NCBI GenBank assembly: GCA_003021045.1
Contig: PXRN01000030.1
Span: 1-64,000, forward strand
DNA: 64,000 bases
From: Halobacteriales archaeon QS_4_69_34
GTDB lineage: Archaea; Halobacteriota; Halobacteria; Halobacteriales; Halococcaceae
Reading direction: 5' to 3'
In this document: positions 25,261-34,295 of the stretch, piece after piece
Layout: each line of letters opens with the position of its first letter
Position numbering within the stretch: the stretch's first letter is position 1
Translations under genes and position numbers: made by a program
Notes under the pieces: model-generated
Database searches by the model: none
Seen by the model: only the letters and a program-made list of their open reading frames with translations
What the model was told of the DNA's origin: nothing

Positions 25261-25493
25261 GTGTTGGGGGTTCGCCGTCCAGCGAACGCCGCCGTGAGCC
25301 GACAGTCCCGGTCGTCTCGTGGCCACCGAAGCCGCTGTCGTAGCGCGGACGTCCCTCCCGGGCTCGATTCGCACTTCGGGGAGATGGACGGGCACCAGCA
25401 TCTCCATCACCGGGCAGGTAGGCTTCGCGCTCGGCGCGCCTTTCGATCGAGTCGTCACCGCTCACCGCCTTCGGCGCGCCCCGAGTGTCCCGC
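25261..25493. other. intergenic, convergent genes, nothing recognised
   Basis: Where an E3 gene would normally follow E2 there are 233 nt without a supportable open frame. Short tracts such as TCGCGCTCGGCGCGCC could form hairpins and serve as terminators for the convergent E2 and YgfZ-like genes. Confidence 0.4.
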
Positions 25494-26579
25494 TTACCCG
25501 TAGGCCGGTAGCCGGGCCGACCGGTCGCTCCCCTCGACGAACGGTAGCGCCTCGGCGCTCGCGGCTCTCTTCTCGCCGTCGATCTCCACGGAGAGCTCCT
25601 CGGCGTCGCACTCGAACTCGACCAGCGCGAGCGCGAGGGGCTCCTCGCGGGTCGGGCTCTCGACCGCGCGCGTGACCACGCCGACCGTCGCGTCGTCGTC
25701 GCGGACCGTCGCACCGAGATCGGGCACGCGCTCACACTGAAGTCCGACGAGCCGCCGGCTCGGCCGGCCCCGGTTTGCGACCCGGGAGACGACCTCCTGA
25801 CCGACGTAACAGCCCTTCTCGAAGTCGAGCGCGTTCCGCAGGCCGAGCACGTTCGGAACCGTCCCCCGAAGCTCGCTCTCGAACAGCGGCGTTCCGGCTT
25901 CGAGGGTCAGCGCGTCCCACGTCCGGTGGCCGAAGGGCGGCGCGTTTATCCCGCGCGTGAGGAGCGTATCGAACACGTCGGGGGCGTCGGCGGCCGCACA
26001 GATCACCTCGTAGCCCTCCTCGCCCGCGAGGCCGTCGCCTCGGACGACGGTGACGCCCGCGTCGCCGAGCTCCCCGCGGACGAACGTCAACCTGCCCTCG
26101 GGTGCGGTGGCCCCGTGGAGGACGCTGGCGACCTTCTCGGTCGCCCGGGGTCCGTGGACGCCGAAGACGCCGAACTCGGTCGTGCATACCGTGATTTCGA
26201 CGTCCTGGATGAACGTCTTCGCCGACCAGTCCTCGGCGACGGGGGCGGCCCGCTCCGGGGCGACGAACAGGAGCAGTCGCTCGCCGGCGTTGTAGACGTA
26301 GAGGTCGGTCTCGATCCGTCCCTGGGGGTCGAGCAAAAGCGCATAGCAGCCCCGTCCGTCGGCGTCGGGAACGCGGTTCGAGACGGCGTTGTCGACGAAC
26401 GCGACGCGATCCGTGCCCGTGACGGTGAGCACGCCGTAGCCCATCTCGATCGCGCCGACGCCGTTGCGCACCGCCCGGGCCGTGCGCTCGGGGCGGCCAT
26501 AGTCGGCGACGACCCGGGCTCCGCCGCGCTCTCCGAACGTCGCGCCGTGGTCGGCGTGGGCCTCCTCGACGACGGTCAT
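25494..26579 (-). CDS. YgfZ/GcvT-type folate-binding protein
   Basis: A 361-residue protein related to the glycine cleavage T-protein. The YgfZ hallmark KGCYVGQEVVSR is present at about 270, with the family's Cys. GVLTVTGTDRVAFVDNAVSN near the start and YALLLDPQGRIETDLYVYNA are also typical. YgfZ proteins use tetrahydrofolate in repair or maturation of Fe-S enzymes. Haloarchaea often label this gene as aminomethyltransferase; the KGCYxGQE motif favours the YgfZ role. The start at 26579 (MTVVEEAHADHG) is preferred over GTG/ATG nine codons earlier on family length. Confidence 0.82.
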   Translation of the reverse strand: MTVVEEAHADHGATFGERGGARVVADYGRPERTARAVRNGVGAIEMGYGVLTVTGTDRVAFVDNAVSNRVPDADGRGCYALLLDPQGRIETDLYVYNAGERLLLFVAPERAAPVAEDWSAKTFIQDVEITVCTTEFGVFGVHGPRATEKVASVLHGATAPEGRLTFVRGELGDAGVTVVRGDGLAGEEGYEVICAAADAPDVFDTLLTRGINAPPFGHRTWDALTLEAGTPLFESELRGTVPNVLGLRNALDFEKGCYVGQEVVSRVANRGRPSRRLVGLQCERVPDLGATVRDDDATVGVVTRAVESPTREEPLALALVEFECDAEELSVEIDGEKRAASAEALPFVEGSDRSARLPAYG

Positions 26580-26705
26580 CGCCTCCCCTGCGGGCCGGTC
26601 GAACAAAAGGGCCGTCCCTCGGCCGGCTCCGCTCCCCGCTTCCCGGCGCGTTCGCGGCCACGGCCGCGCGCGCCGTCCTCCGCCGGTCGGACGTCGGTTC
26701 GCACT

Positions 26706-27002
26706 TCAGAGTCCGAGCCGGTCGACGATGCGATCCACGAGCGAGGGCTCCGCCTCGTCCTCGCCGGGGTCGGGGACGACTCGTTCGTCGGGCTTGATGA
26801 CCGTCCGTCGGCCGTCCGCGTCGGCCTCGACGAGGCCGTCGTCGTTGAGTGCGGCGAGCGCGCCTTCGAGCTCGTCGATCCCGCTGTCGACGTGCGAGCG
26901 GAGCTCGAACACCGTCAGGCCCTCATCGGGACGATCACAGAGCGCATCGAGCACCGCGACCTCGACGTCCGCGCGGTCGCGGAACTCCCGCCGTGCGTCC
27001 AT
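26706..27002 (-). CDS. DUF6432 family winged-helix-like protein
   Basis: A 98-residue haloarchaeal protein. Its first 70 residues (REFRDRADVEVAVLDALCDR, then LTVFELRSHVDSGIDELEGA, LAALNDDGLVEAD) have the helix-turn-helix and wing layout of a small winged-helix fold. The acidic tail ends SLVDRIVDRLGL. DNA binding is likely but not shown. It is divergent from the DUF7093-like gene across an 81-nt gap whose AT-rich patches could hold both promoters. Confidence 0.8.
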   Translation of the reverse strand: MDARREFRDRADVEVAVLDALCDRPDEGLTVFELRSHVDSGIDELEGALAALNDDGLVEADADGRRTVIKPDERVVPDPGEDEAEPSLVDRIVDRLGL

Positions 27003-27083
27003 GCCTTCCGCTTCGTCGGGCCGCGTCTTACCGTTATCCCTCGAACAGCACGCTTATGCTCCCGGGTTCGGAAACGGGGTGCG

Positions 27084-28037
27084 ATGGGCCTGACGTGTTC
27101 GGTGCTCGGGCACGACTACGGCGAGCCCGCATCGGAGCGCGAGCGCGAGGAGCACGGCAGCGAGGTGCTCCTCACGGTCCGGGAGGTCGAGACCTGCGCG
27201 CGCTGTGGCCACGCGCGCACCGTCGCCGAGCGAACCGAGGTCGCCCCGCGATCGGCCGCCGCGACCGATCGGCGACCGGGACAGCCGGGCGAGGGAAGTC
27301 CCGCCGGTGCGGGGGCGGGGCCGGGGCCCTACGAGTCAGCGCCGGACGCCGGCAGCCGGGACGGCGCCGCGTCGGTCGACGTCTCACCGAGCGCTCCGTC
27401 GCGGAACGCTCCACCACGGGACGTCCCGAACGGCCCCGCCGGCCGTTCCGGGCCGGGCACCGGCGACACCGATCCCGAGCCCGGGCCGACGAGCGGCGGG
27501 ACGGGCGGTGCTCGCGTTCGCGGCCGCACGGGAAATTCGGCCCCGAGCGGGCCTGAGACCGATGGGACGACCACGGGAGGCGGGATCGGCGCGGCGGAGA
27601 GGGCAGGCGAGACGGGCGCGACGGGCGGCTCCGGCGGTCCGGGGGGTGGCCTCGACCGGATCGACCCGCCGGCCGGAGCCGACGACGCGGCCCCATCCGA
27701 CGTGCGTGCACCGGGCGAGTGGCCGGCCGCCGCCGAGGACGCGGGAGCGGACGACGGGCGACCGGACGAGGCACCGACGACCGACACACACGAGGGGACG
27801 GCGCTCGAGTCGTGGGCGCTCGGGCTCGACGAGCCCGAACCGGGCGACGACGCGGACGGGTCGACCACCGATCGGGGCGCGACCGACGGAACGCGAACGC
27901 CGGCCGACGGGACGGACGTACTTCGGTGTCCGGCCTGTGGGCTCTCCATGCAGGCGCTGGAGTCGTCGTTCCGTGCGGGCGATATCTGTCCGGACTGTCG
28001 TGGCGGGTATCTCGCGAACGAGACGCGAAAGGGCTAA
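27084..28037 (+). CDS. DUF7093-like zinc-ribbon protein with long disordered middle
   Basis: A 317-residue protein whose ends are conserved and whose middle is not. The N-terminus, MGLTCSVLGHDYGEPASERE then VREVETCARCGHARTVAERT, has a CxxC pair. The C-terminus, LRCPACGLSMQALESSFRAG then DICPDCRGGYLAN, forms a four-Cys zinc ribbon. About 200 residues between are Gly/Pro/Asp/Thr-rich and surely disordered. Known only from haloarchaea; role unknown, with protein or nucleic-acid binding possible. A DUF5611 gene follows after 26 nt in the same direction. Confidence 0.75.
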   Translation: MGLTCSVLGHDYGEPASEREREEHGSEVLLTVREVETCARCGHARTVAERTEVAPRSAAATDRRPGQPGEGSPAGAGAGPGPYESAPDAGSRDGAASVDVSPSAPSRNAPPRDVPNGPAGRSGPGTGDTDPEPGPTSGGTGGARVRGRTGNSAPSGPETDGTTTGGGIGAAERAGETGATGGSGGPGGGLDRIDPPAGADDAAPSDVRAPGEWPAAAEDAGADDGRPDEAPTTDTHEGTALESWALGLDEPEPGDDADGSTTDRGATDGTRTPADGTDVLRCPACGLSMQALESSFRAGDICPDCRGGYLANETRKG

Positions 28038-28063
28038 CCCGTCCCCTCCGGAAATTGGCACCC

Positions 28064-28453
28064 ATGCGCGAGTACAAGATGCGGCGCGGCGAGCACCTCG
28101 CCGATCGTCTCCCGGACCTCAGCGGGACCGTCGAGGAGTACTTCGGGCCGATCACCGGCACCGAGGAGTACGCCGGCAGCGAACTCTACGTCGTTGGCGA
28201 GCCCGACAACCCGGTCTTCGAGCGCATCGTCGCCGGGGCGGTCGACTACGGCAGCAAGAAGGACACGCTGGCCGTCGAGTTCGTCGAGCGCCCCGCCGCG
28301 GAGGTCCTCGACGACGCCGACGCCGACCCCGCCGCGGCCGTCGACGCGAAGAACTCCTTTCTGTGCGAGGCCACCGGTCGCGACGCCAAGAGCCGGCGCG
28401 AGTCGATGAAACGCACCGTGGAGGACGACGCCGAGACGCCGGACGTCGACTGA
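28064..28453 (+). CDS. DUF5611 family protein
   Basis: A 129-residue haloarchaeal protein of unknown function, strongly conserved. It reads MREYKMRRGEHLADRLPDLS then TVEEYFGPITGTEEYAGSEL, YVVGEPDNPVFERIVAGAVD and YGSKKDTLAVEFVERPAAEV, with a late ATGRDAKSRRESMKRTVEDD tail. The fold is probably alpha/beta and it is cytosolic. It follows the zinc-ribbon gene by 26 nt, so they are likely cotranscribed. Confidence 0.85.
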   Translation: MREYKMRRGEHLADRLPDLSGTVEEYFGPITGTEEYAGSELYVVGEPDNPVFERIVAGAVDYGSKKDTLAVEFVERPAAEVLDDADADPAAAVDAKNSFLCEATGRDAKSRRESMKRTVEDDAETPDVD

Positions 28454-28555
28454 CCCCTGCTTCGAGCACGCCGACGGCTCGTTTCTTTCGATTCCGGTCT
28501 ACCGCCGAACCGACGAGCGTGGGGGGGGCGGTCCGGTGGCTCGCCGGCCTTCGGG

Positions 28556-28915
28556 CTACTGGCCGAGCTTCGTGCGGTTGATGCCGACGCCCCCGGGCGT
28601 GACGATCAGCTGGTCGTCGGCCTTCTGGACGATGTCGCCGCCGACCTCGTGGGTCACCTCCTGGAGCTCGTCGATGACGCGCTCGATGGTCCGGTCGGCC
28701 GTGCTGTGGCGGGTCAGGTCCGCGATGACGATGTCGCCGCCGTAGATGGCGTCCTTGACCGCGACGACGTCCTGTTGACCCTCGATGGCGGCGACGTGGA
28801 CCCGCATCCGCGTCTCCGCCGCGGCCGTCTCGACGTCGTCGAGGTCGAGTTCGACGTACTCGCCCGTGTTCTGTGGCGCGCGACCGCCGCCGAGGAGGTC
28901 GTCCATGAGTCCCAT
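28556..28915 (-). CDS. sepF: cell division protein SepF
   Basis: A 119-residue archaeal SepF, the membrane anchor that ties FtsZ2-containing rings to the membrane at midcell in haloarchaea. MGLMDDLLGGG is the amphipathic membrane-targeting start. The SepF core runs RMRVHVAAIEGQQDVVAVKD, AIYGGDIVIADLTRHSTADR, IERVIDELQEVTHEVGGDIV and QLIVTPGGVGINRTKLGQ. The start at 28915 is set by the conserved amphipathic segment. No ftsZ gene is nearby. Confidence 0.92.
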   Translation of the reverse strand: MGLMDDLLGGGRAPQNTGEYVELDLDDVETAAAETRMRVHVAAIEGQQDVVAVKDAIYGGDIVIADLTRHSTADRTIERVIDELQEVTHEVGGDIVQKADDQLIVTPGGVGINRTKLGQ

Positions 28916-29172
28916 ACTCCCGGAACCGGCGCGGGCGGGCATAAGAGTGTGTGTTTCCGCGGGCGACGCGAAGACGAGCGATCACGCGGTAGGGTGATCG
29001 AAGCTCCGACCGGGCAGACGACCCCCGCTGGCACCTCCGTGCGTACCCCCCGATCGGGTGCCTGTGTCGTGCGGTGCCGACCGCCGTGCGGCACGGTCGC
29101 GGTGCGGTCTTTTCATGAACGTTTTGGGCGGGCCGGGCCAGACGACGGCTGGCGACCCCCGCGATAAACGGT

Positions 29173-29649
29173 TCAGGTGAAGCCATAGAGCTCGTCGCCG
29201 ACGTGGTGGAGGGATTCGACGACCTTGCCGGAGTCGCCGACCATGTCCGCGCCGTCGGTGAGTGCGCGTCCGACCGCGAGCACTTTTCCGTGTGTCTCCT
29301 CGGCGACGACCACGTGGTCGCCGGCCTCGATGTCGGGATCGGCGTCGGTGATTCCGGGGCGCATTACGTCCGCGCCGTCCGAGACGAACGACACCGCGCC
29401 GGCGTCGACGGTGACGACGCGTTTTTCTGGCGGGTGGGCGTTCGCGCCCCGCACGGTGAGGAAGGGCTCGTCGTCGAAGTAGGTGACCAGCGGCGCGCCG
29501 TCGACGAGGACGAGCTCGACGTCGCTGTCGGCGAAGACGACCCGCTCGTAGGACTCGCCGTCGAGATCGACGCCCAGTCCCTCCGTGAGGGTGCGCTCGA
29601 TCTCCCGGATGCCGTCCGAGCGGAGGTGGTGGCGCGAGGTGACTTCCAT
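29173..29649 (-). CDS. PUA-domain RNA-binding protein
   Basis: A 158-residue protein whose C-terminal half is a PUA domain (VTVDAGAVSFVSDGADVMRP, then GDHVVVAEETHGKVLAVGRA and the final TGK-like DSGKVVESLHHVGDELYGF). The N-terminal half (SRHHLRSDGIREIERTLTEG) matches archaeal pre-PUA proteins related to the MCT-1/eIF2D N-terminal part. A role in translation or tRNA/rRNA handling is expected from the family. The ATG at 29649 begins the conserved region. It is divergent from the small zinc-finger gene at 29818. Confidence 0.85.
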   Translation of the reverse strand: MEVTSRHHLRSDGIREIERTLTEGLGVDLDGESYERVVFADSDVELVLVDGAPLVTYFDDEPFLTVRGANAHPPEKRVVTVDAGAVSFVSDGADVMRPGITDADPDIEAGDHVVVAEETHGKVLAVGRALTDGADMVGDSGKVVESLHHVGDELYGFT

Positions 29650-29817
29650 GCCCGATCCTGCCGGGCGGCGGCTATAAGTCGTGCGTCCGCAGTGCGGGCG
29701 GTATGGGAGTCGTCCGGCGGCGAGTTCTCGTTCGGGTCGCCGCGAAGCGGCGACCGGAGTCCTGCGCCGGCACGGTTCGAGAAAAGGGCTAAGTACTACC
29801 CCGCACAACGGCGTCGT

Positions 29818-30117
29818 ATGTGGGATGCCCGGCGGAACCGGGGGGAGGAGACGGTGACCTGCATCGCCTGCGGGGAGTCCGTCGGCCGGTCCGAGGCGCG
29901 CGAGTACGACAAGTACGGCGACCGATGGGACCGTGAGGGAAAGGCGTTCGAACACCTCTGTAAGACCTGTTACCGCGAGCTCTGCCACCAGCCGCGCGCG
30001 GAGCTCGAAGCGCTGCTCGTCGAGAGCGGTGCGGGGGACGCGCGCGAGGCCTTTCTCGCGCGCTACGGCGCGCTCGTCGAGGAGGAGTACGGGCCGCTCG
30101 AAGAGCACGAGCCCTGA
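29818..30117 (+). CDS. DUF7562-like small zinc-finger protein
   Basis: A 99-residue haloarchaeal protein. CIACGESVGRSEAREYDKYG, then RWDREGKAFEHLCKTCYREL, provides two CxxC pairs for one zinc, followed by CHQPRAELEALLVESGAGDA and a helical tail. Function unknown. An AT-containing patch (GGCTAAGTACTACC) about 25-30 nt before the start is a plausible TATA element. The RNB nuclease gene follows in the same direction after 79 nt. Confidence 0.78.
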   Translation: MWDARRNRGEETVTCIACGESVGRSEAREYDKYGDRWDREGKAFEHLCKTCYRELCHQPRAELEALLVESGAGDAREAFLARYGALVEEEYGPLEEHEP

Positions 30118-30196
30118 GCGAGCGACCTCCGTCCCGTCCGATCGAAGAGAGACGGCGGCGGGCAAGGACTAACTATCGACCGTTCGTAGCCGGCGC

Positions 30197-31477
30197 ATGG
30201 GCGATCAGGCAGCCGCCGGCACCGCCGAGGCGCAGGGACCGGTCGAGATCGACGAGGAGCTCGCCCGCCACCTCGCAAACAAGCGCGAGGAACTGTTCGA
30301 GAAGTTCGAGATCCCGGATGGCTTCCCCGAGAGCGTGCTCGCCGAGGCCGACGCCCGCACCGAGGAGGTCGGCAGCGACATCGAGACCGAGATCGGCAGT
30401 CGAGCGGACCTCCGCGAGCGCACCACGTGGACGACCGACCCCGTCGACGCCCAGGACTTCGACGACGCGCTGAGCATCGAGAGACGCGACGAGGAGTGGG
30501 TCCTGTGGGTCCACATCGCCGACGTGACCCACTACGTCCACCCCGGCAGCGAGATGTGGGCGGCCGCGAAGGAGCGCGCGAACACGGTCTACCTCGCCGA
30601 TTACACCGTCCACATGCTCCCGCCGACGCTCGCCGAGTCGGTCTGCTCGCTCGTGCCCGGCGAGGACCGGCTCGCACACACCGTAGAGATGCACATCGAC
30701 CGCGAGACGCTCTCGCCGGACTCGATCGACATCTACAAGTCCGTCATCCGAAGCGACGAGCGCCTGACCTACACCGAGGCCGAGAAACGGCTGGACGATC
30801 CGGAGGCTCCGCTGCACGAGGAGAGCGCTCTGGTGTTCGAACTCGCCGATCAGCTCCACGAGCAGCGCAAGGAGGACGGCTCGCTCGTGCTCAACCCCCG
30901 GCGGGACCGCGCGCACACCATCATCGAGGAGTGTATGCTGAAGGCGAACAAGGCCGTGACCCACGAGCTCCAGTGGGTTCGCGGCGTCGAGGCGATGTTC
31001 CGCGTCCACCCCCAGCCCACGCCCGAGGAGTGGGACGAGGCCCTCCAGGAGATCCAGGAGTTGGACGGCGTGTCGATCCCCGGCGAGGCGTGGGGCGACG
31101 ATCCACGGATCGCGGTGAACGCGACCTTAGAGCAGGCCCCCGAGCGCCAGCTCGGCAAGATCCAGTGGGCCGTCATGAAGGTGATGCCCCGCGCGACGTA
31201 CATGAACGACCCCTTCGGCGGCCACCACGCGCTGAACTTCGAGGTCTACGGCCACTTCACCAGTCCGATCCGACGGCTCTCCGATCTCGTGAACCACTGG
31301 ATCGTCGCCGAGGGCGACGTGCCCGAGGACCTGGCGACGCTGTGTGATCGCGCCTCCGAGCGCCAGAAGGCCGCCGAGAAGTGCGAGCGCGAGTACGAGC
31401 AGTTCCTCGAAGAAGTGGGGTTGGACCCGAACGCGGTGAACAACCGGGGGCTGGAGGTCGTCGAAGACACCGAATGA
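30197..31477 (+). CDS. RNB-domain exoribonuclease (RNase R/II-like)
   Basis: A 426-residue compact haloarchaeal RNase R homologue, essentially only the RNB catalytic domain, without cold-shock or S1 domains. TTDPVDAQDFDDALSIERRD contains the acidic metal-binding cluster. WVLWVHIADVTHYVHPGSEM, RANTVYLADYTVHMLPPTLA and ESVCSLVPGEDRLAHTVEMH are standard, and NFEVYGHFTSPIRRLSDLVN is the C-terminal RNB signature. It degrades RNA 3' to 5' in relatives; haloarchaea lack an archaeal exosome, so it may be a main RNA decay enzyme. Confidence 0.93.
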   Translation: MGDQAAAGTAEAQGPVEIDEELARHLANKREELFEKFEIPDGFPESVLAEADARTEEVGSDIETEIGSRADLRERTTWTTDPVDAQDFDDALSIERRDEEWVLWVHIADVTHYVHPGSEMWAAAKERANTVYLADYTVHMLPPTLAESVCSLVPGEDRLAHTVEMHIDRETLSPDSIDIYKSVIRSDERLTYTEAEKRLDDPEAPLHEESALVFELADQLHEQRKEDGSLVLNPRRDRAHTIIEECMLKANKAVTHELQWVRGVEAMFRVHPQPTPEEWDEALQEIQELDGVSIPGEAWGDDPRIAVNATLEQAPERQLGKIQWAVMKVMPRATYMNDPFGGHHALNFEVYGHFTSPIRRLSDLVNHWIVAEGDVPEDLATLCDRASERQKAAEKCEREYEQFLEEVGLDPNAVNNRGLEVVEDTE

Positions 31478-31479
31478 AC

Positions 31480-31816
31480 GAGCTCCGGTCGAGTCGGAAC
31501 CACCCATCGGGAACGTACAGCTCTCCGTCGGTCGGGTCGATTCCGAGCGTCTCGATCCGGTCGACGGTGGCGAGGACCTGCGTGGCGATCCCCGAATCGA
31601 GGACGTACAGCACGCCGCAGTGGGACTCGGAGCGGCCGAGGAAGTCGTCGTCGCGGGTGAGTACGACCGACCGTCGTCGATCGCGTATCGGAGGATCACG
31701 CCGTCGTCGGTTCCCCCGCCGAGCACGTCGCACACCGTGACCACGTCGTGACCCGCCGCGCGGAGCGCGCCGACGGTCGCGTTCGAGACGTGCTCGTCGG
31801 CGACGATCCCGCGCGG
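31480..31816 (-). pseudogene. broken DUF5615 PIN-like toxin gene
   Basis: Directly after the antitoxin stop, the same frame encodes IVADEHVSNATVGALRAAGH then TVCDVLGGGTDDGVILRYAI, the start of a DUF5615 PIN-like toxin, but without a start codon. Near 31667 one base is missing (CGG where CGGG would restore the frame). The rest, VVLTRDDDFLGRSESHCGVL, ATQVLATVDRIETLGIDPTD and ELYVPDGWF, continues in another frame. The toxin reading therefore lacks both a start and continuity, though the Asp residues of the PIN-like site remain visible. Confidence 0.75.
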
Positions 31817-32137
31817 TCAGGCGTCCGGTTCGACGGGTTCGCCGCCGCGGGCGGGGCCGACGTCCTCTGGGTGGATGGTGCGGTCGCTCCCCGCCATCCG
31901 CTTTCGTGCGCGCCGCCGGACGGCCCGGATCTCCTCGGGGTGGTCGTAGTAGTGCGCCATCGCCCGGTGGACGTCCGCGGCGTCGAGATCGTACTCGGCG
32001 GCGATCCGCTCGGGCGACAGCCCGCCGTCGAGCGCGTCGGCGACGACGTGGTGGACGCCGATCCGGCGGCCCCCGATTCGCGGTGTGCCACCCAGCACCT
32101 CCGGCGTCGTCACATCTCGGCCATCGATCGTACTCAC
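31817..32137 (-). CDS. DUF433 antitoxin
   Basis: A 106-residue DUF433 protein, the usual partner of DUF5615 toxins. VTTPEVLGGTPRIGGRRIGV, then HHVVADALDGGLSPERIAAE and YDLDAADVHRAMAHYYDHPE, form the helix-turn-helix-like body; the acidic tail ends PVEPDA. It begins with GTG at 32137. The toxin just downstream is broken (31480-31816), so the antitoxin is now unpartnered here, or kept for other targets. Confidence 0.82.
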   Translation of the reverse strand: MSTIDGRDVTTPEVLGGTPRIGGRRIGVHHVVADALDGGLSPERIAAEYDLDAADVHRAMAHYYDHPEEIRAVRRRARKRMAGSDRTIHPEDVGPARGGEPVEPDA

Positions 32138-32306
32138 GGCCGCCAGCAGATAAACGCCGTCGGCGGCTCCGGTCCGTACCCTGCTCGGCCGGTCACGCCT
32201 CTCCCATCTCGACTACGCTGGAGTGGTGTTCGCCACTGCGAGACACGTCGATCTCGGCCCCGGTAGTCACGGGACGATCCGGCGATCTGTACGAGAACGG
32301 CGGTGA

Positions 32307-32474
32307 CTACTCGGCGATCGCCTGGGCGATCAGCGCGATGATGATCACCGGGATGCCGATGCCCGACGCGATCAGCACCACGAGGATGAGTATCTTGCCG
32401 CCGGTGCTCGCGTCGTCCCAGATCGAGCGGCGCGCGTCGTTGATGCTCTCGGCGAGGTCGGTGATTGCACCCAT
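32307..32474 (-). CDS. small single-span membrane protein
   Basis: 55 residues: a charged amphipathic start (MGAITDLAESINDARRSIWD) and one strong transmembrane helix (ILILVVLIASGIGIPVIIIA). No family is recognised with certainty. The ATG at 32474 is preferred to an upstream ATG that adds basic residues. Codon use matches real genes. Its neighbours are a DUF433 gene and an Hsp20 gene, both on the same strand but well separated. Confidence 0.55.
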   Translation of the reverse strand: MGAITDLAESINDARRSIWDDASTGGKILILVVLIASGIGIPVIIIALIAQAIAE

Positions 32475-32600
32475 GACTCTCCGTTCGGAGCGCACCGTCT
32501 TCACCGTTGGGGCGATTTTCGCAAGCGCCGCGCGGGATCGACCGCTCGGACCGTCCCGCGGGCGGCCGAAGCCGCGGCCGCCATCGGTTGGTGTCGGGAA

Positions 32601-32984
32601 CTAGTCGAGGTCGATGTTCGCCGAGTCCGCGGCGCGCTCGAAGGTGACTTCGAGGATGCCGTTGTTGTAGGTCGCGCTCGCGGAGTGTTCGTCGACGCGA
32701 ACGGGCAGGTGGACGCGCTCGTCGTACTCGCGCCGGTCGCCCGCCGCGCGGATCGTGAGGTGCTTGCCGTCGCAGGTAAGGTCGATCCCCTCCTTTGCGA
32801 CGCCGGGGAGGTCGGCGACCACGCGGACGGTCTCGCCGTCCTCGTGGACGTCGACGTGGGCCTTGGTCCCCGATTCGCCCGGGTGTACGTCGACCTCGCC
32901 ACCCATCATCCCGTTCATCATCCGCTCCAGTTCACGGAACAAGTCGTCGAAGGGGTCGCGGTCGTCGCGGTCGTCGCCTCTCAT
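32601..32984 (-). CDS. Hsp20/alpha-crystallin family small heat shock protein
   Basis: A 127-residue chaperone of the small heat shock family. A short acidic N-terminal arm (PFDDLFRELERMMNGMMGGE) precedes the alpha-crystallin domain: HVDVHEDGETVRVVADLPGV, AKEGIDLTCDGKHLTIRAAG and SASATYNNGILEVTFERA, the last in place of the usual AxxxxGxL signature. It holds unfolding proteins in an ATP-independent way. The C-terminal IxI motif is represented by NIDLD at most. Monocistronic. Confidence 0.9.
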   Translation of the reverse strand: MRGDDRDDRDPFDDLFRELERMMNGMMGGEVDVHPGESGTKAHVDVHEDGETVRVVADLPGVAKEGIDLTCDGKHLTIRAAGDRREYDERVHLPVRVDEHSASATYNNGILEVTFERAADSANIDLD

Positions 32985-33168
32985 GGATTCGGGTAGAGGC
33001 CTGCTCGGTCAAAAGGGTTCGCGTCGGGGCTCGATCGACCCTCCCGTCGCCTCGCCGGGACGTAGGCGGGCAGGGGACGAGAAGGGGAGAGGGAAAGAAG
33101 CGAAACGCCCCGGATGGGCTCGCCCGGCTCGCCGGTCGATGGCCCGGGTCGTCGAGACCGACGCCCGA

Positions 33169-34182
33169 TCAGAATCCCATGCCGAGCGCCTCGTTCGTCG
33201 TGGCGATGCTCTCCGCGGCGTCGGCGGTGCCGGCGACCGCGCGGATCGCGTCGACGTTCTCGGGGACGACGTCGGACTCCTGGTGGATCGCCTGGAACAG
33301 GTAGAGATCGCCGTCCTCCACGGTGATGGACTCGCTCCAGATGCAGTTCTCCCAGAGGTCGCCCCGCGGGCGGTCGGCGTCGAGCGCGAACTCCTTCAGC
33401 CCGCCCGCGCCGTCGATAGCCATCCCCTCCTCGACGAGGAAGACCCGCGACTCGTCGGCGAGGAGCTCGCGGACCTCCGTGGCCGTGGCCGCCCCGTCGA
33501 GCGAGACGTTGACGGCATGGGTGTGCATCAGCGTCGCCGGCACCTTCAGCCCGAGCGTGTCGATGGCGAGTCCCGGGAAGATCGTCTGTACGTCCGGGCC
33601 GTGGTGGGAGGGGATCGTGCGGGGATCGGGCAGAACGTCGTTGATCGGGCCCCGCGAGCTCTGGGCCGGGTCGCCACCGCGCCGGACGAGCGTCGCGCGC
33701 ACCTTCTCGATGCCGTAGGCCTCTTCGAGGGGCGCGACCAGCCGCGAGAGCCCCGTGGTGTTACACGAGACGACCCGGACGTGCTCGGCACCGCCGGCCT
33801 CGGTGAAGTTCGCGCGCGCGTTAAAACTGACGTCCACGAGATCGGCGTCCTCGCCGCCCTGATAGAGCGCTGGCGTTCCGTGTTCCTCGTACAGCGACTT
33901 GTTCTGTGCGCCGATCCCGGAGGGCGTGGCGTCGACCATCACCTCCACTCGCTCGACGAGTTCGTCGACTATGCCGGCGCGCTCGATGCCCGCCGCGTCG
34001 AAGCGGTCGGCGCGCTCCTCGACGGCGGCGTAGAGCGGGTAGCCCTTTCGGACGGCCGCTTCGGCCTCGAAGTTCGGGCGCGTCTTCGCTACGCCCGCCA
34101 CCTCCATGTCCGGCTGGGCGCGCACGGCGTCCGCGACGCGCTTGCCGATGGTGCCGTAGCCGTTGATCCCGACCTGGAGCAT
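33169..34182 (-). CDS. gapB: type II glyceraldehyde-3-phosphate dehydrogenase (phosphorylating)
   Basis: A 337-residue archaeal GAPDH, in haloarchaea mainly used in gluconeogenesis. [20 protein letters not shown] is the dinucleotide-binding start; [19 protein letters not shown] follows; [20 protein letters not shown] holds the catalytic Cys. [34 protein letters not shown] and [12 protein letters not shown] are typical of the type II enzyme. The start [13 protein letters not shown] at 34182 is the conserved one. The aminopeptidase gene lies divergently 113 nt away. Confidence 0.94.
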   Translation of the reverse strand: MLQVGINGYGTIGKRVADAVRAQPDMEVAGVAKTRPNFEAEAAVRKGYPLYAAVEERADRFDAAGIERAGIVDELVERVEVMVDATPSGIGAQNKSLYEEHGTPALYQGGEDADLVDVSFNARANFTEAGGAEHVRVVSCNTTGLSRLVAPLEEAYGIEKVRATLVRRGGDPAQSSRGPINDVLPDPRTIPSHHGPDVQTIFPGLAIDTLGLKVPATLMHTHAVNVSLDGAATATEVRELLADESRVFLVEEGMAIDGAGGLKEFALDADRPRGDLWENCIWSESITVEDGDLYLFQAIHQESDVVPENVDAIRAVAGTADAAESIATTNEALGMGF

Positions 34183-34295
34183 ACCGTCGACTCCACGAGC
34201 GACCGGAATAACGGTTTCGAGGTCCGGGAGCCGTCGAGCGGAGTCGGACACCGGAGTCGAAAGGCTCACGCGCAGGCGGGCCGGGAGAGCGGGCC

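Noticed and set aside
27400-27900. Possible coding in another frame within the DUF7093-like gene
   Set aside because: Alternative frames are open only because of GC bias. Both conserved ends are in the annotated frame, so the middle is a disordered linker.
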